A DNA stretch of 64,000 nucleotides, from assembly GCF_050948215.1 (NCBI RefSeq), contig NW_027488643.1, forward strand, positions 310,001 to 374,000. Direction: 5' to 3'. The position numbers and the translations under genes were made by a program. The stretch comes from Halictus rubicundus. Lineage: Eukaryota > Arthropoda > Insecta > Hymenoptera > Halictidae. The notes under the pieces are model-generated. The model did not search any database, was not told the origin of the DNA, and was given only the letters and a program-made list of their open reading frames with translations. This document shows, one piece after another, positions 63,701-64,000 of this stretch; within the stretch, counting starts at the first letter, position 1; the number at the start of each line of letters is the position of its first letter.

Positions 63701-64000
63701 AGGATTGGATAGAGGATAGGATAGGATAGAGGATTGGATAGGCTAGAGGATAGGATAGGATAGAGGATAGGATAGGACAGAGGATAGGATAGGGGATTTG
63801 ATAGGATAGATGATAGGATAGGATAGACGATAGGATATGATAGAGGATAGGATAGGATAGAGGATAGGATAGGATAGAGGATATGATAGGATATAGGATT
63901 GGATAGAGGATAGGATAGAGGATAGGAAAGCATAGAAGATAGGATAGGATAGAGGATAGGATAGGATAGAGGATAGGATATTATAGAGGATAGGATAGGA
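57720..64000 (+). repeat. Region E: patchwork of B, C and D types
   Basis: About 57.72-58.2 kb resembles 26.2-26.7 kb (ACGGGATTGG, CAGGAAAGG, GGCTAGAGGATTGG). About 58.8-60.1 kb has the C markers GGGGATTTT (about 58885, 59466, 60052), GGTAGAATAGG and AAAGCATAG. About 60.4-61.4 kb has D markers (GGCTAG, GGTTAGG 60822, GACGAAAGG, TATAATAGG). About 62-62.5 kb is B-like, and 63.7-64 kb is D-like again. The mixture suggests transfer of blocks between sub-arrays. No gene is present. Confidence 0.75.
62020..63612 (+). repeat. Duplicated block, offset 1,406 bp
   Basis: About 62020-62205 is repeated at about 63426-63612. ACGGGATTGG (C at 62125 and 63531) and ACAGACGATAGG (62161 and 63567) are exactly 1,406 bp apart. 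The second copy reads GGATTGTGG near 63480 where the first reads GGATTGAGG. Confidence 0.75.

Larger units (their letters stand above)
1..64000 (+). repeat. 17-bp GGATA-based satellite array, whole window
   Basis: Every stretch I read resolves into the 17-bp unit GGATAGGATAGGATAGA or a 12-bp or 22-bp version with one pentamer fewer or more, carrying scattered substitutions. The consensus is C-free on this strand and about 41% G+C. It continues through both window ends, so the array is longer than 64 kb. Such arrays are known from eukaryotic heterochromatin, where they are usually non-coding. The unit is not the human satellite II/III pentamer (GGAAT), not (GATA)n, and not a TTAGGG-type telomere repeat. 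I do not recognise it as a named satellite. No unique sequence, poly-A tail, transposon end, tRNA/rRNA-like sequence or conserved protein domain interrupts it. Confidence 0.98.

Noticed and set aside
1..64000. Telomeric repeat
   Set aside because: GGTTAGG and GTTAGG occur only as isolated substitutions. There is no run of TTAGGG, TTAGG, TTTAGGG or TTAGGC.
1..64000. Bkm-type (GATA)n sex-chromosome repeat
   Set aside because: Every GATA is part of a GGATA pentamer within a 17-mer. Continuous tetranucleotide GATA runs are absent apart from short GATAGATAGATAGG stretches near 1492, 12708 and 15486.
1..64000. Human-type satellite II/III (GGAAT)n
   Set aside because: The pentamer is GGATA, a different sequence in any rotation or strand, and the 17-bp unit has no counterpart there.
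1..64000. CRISPR array
   Set aside because: There are no constant repeats separated by unique spacers. All intervals are the same repeat unit.
1..64000. Bacterial or plasmid iteron array
   Set aside because: Iteron clusters are short and lie beside replication genes. A pure 17-mer array of more than 64 kb with kilobase-scale nested duplications is a eukaryotic satellite pattern.

Overview
The window is one uninterrupted tandem-repeat (satellite) array. I found no protein-coding gene, RNA gene, transposon, CRISPR array or unique sequence anywhere in the 64 kb. The basic unit is 17 bp, GGATAGGATAGGATAGA, which is three GGATA pentamers followed by GA. There are also 12-bp (two pentamers + GA) and 22-bp (four pentamers + GA) versions. 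The consensus has no C on the + strand (7 G, 7 A, 3 T), so all G lies on one strand. Arrays of this size and hierarchy are typical of eukaryotic heterochromatin (pericentromeric, subtelomeric or sex-chromosome). Nothing here allows me to name the organism. An ungapped 64-kb satellite suggests a long-read assembly.

Layout. (A) 1 to about 16.2 kb is the divergent part. It is a mosaic of recurring 0.5-2 kb modules, recognised by rare variants such as GTATGGGG, GGTACC, GGATCC and TTGGGATAGATAGAT, with many C-containing and 12-bp units. A block of B-type sequence sits inside it at about 5.1-5.64 kb. (B) About 16.2-24.9 kb is more regular 17-mer sequence marked by GGGGATTTG, CAGGAAAGG and GGATTGG variants. 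(C) About 24.9-44.5 kb is marked by GGGGATTTT and AAAGCATAG. It carries a very large tandem duplication (offset 7,908 bp) with smaller tandem duplications nested in it (764 and 1,465 bp). (D) About 44.5-57.7 kb is marked by GGCTAG, GCGGATAGG, GATATAATAGG and TAGTAGATA, with tandem duplications of 235, 337/354, 1,063 and 2,036 bp. (E) About 57.7-64 kb is a patchwork of B, C and D marker types.

How it works. The sequence shows nested, mostly head-to-tail segmental duplications. Copies differ by very few substitutions and by indels that are whole multiples of 17 bp (17, 68 and 85 bp seen). That pattern is what unequal crossing-over, replication slippage or amplification and homogenisation would leave. 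The long reading frames on the minus strand follow from composition: the reverse complement of the unit contains no stop codon in any frame, while the + strand has a TAG in all three frames of every unit. They translate as a 17-residue periodic Ser/Tyr/Pro/Ile/Leu polymer in every frame, and I do not call them genes.

Duplication boundaries were found by aligning rare variant markers by eye. Offsets between markers are exact to a base or two, but breakpoints inside identical 17-mers cannot be placed better than some tens of bases.
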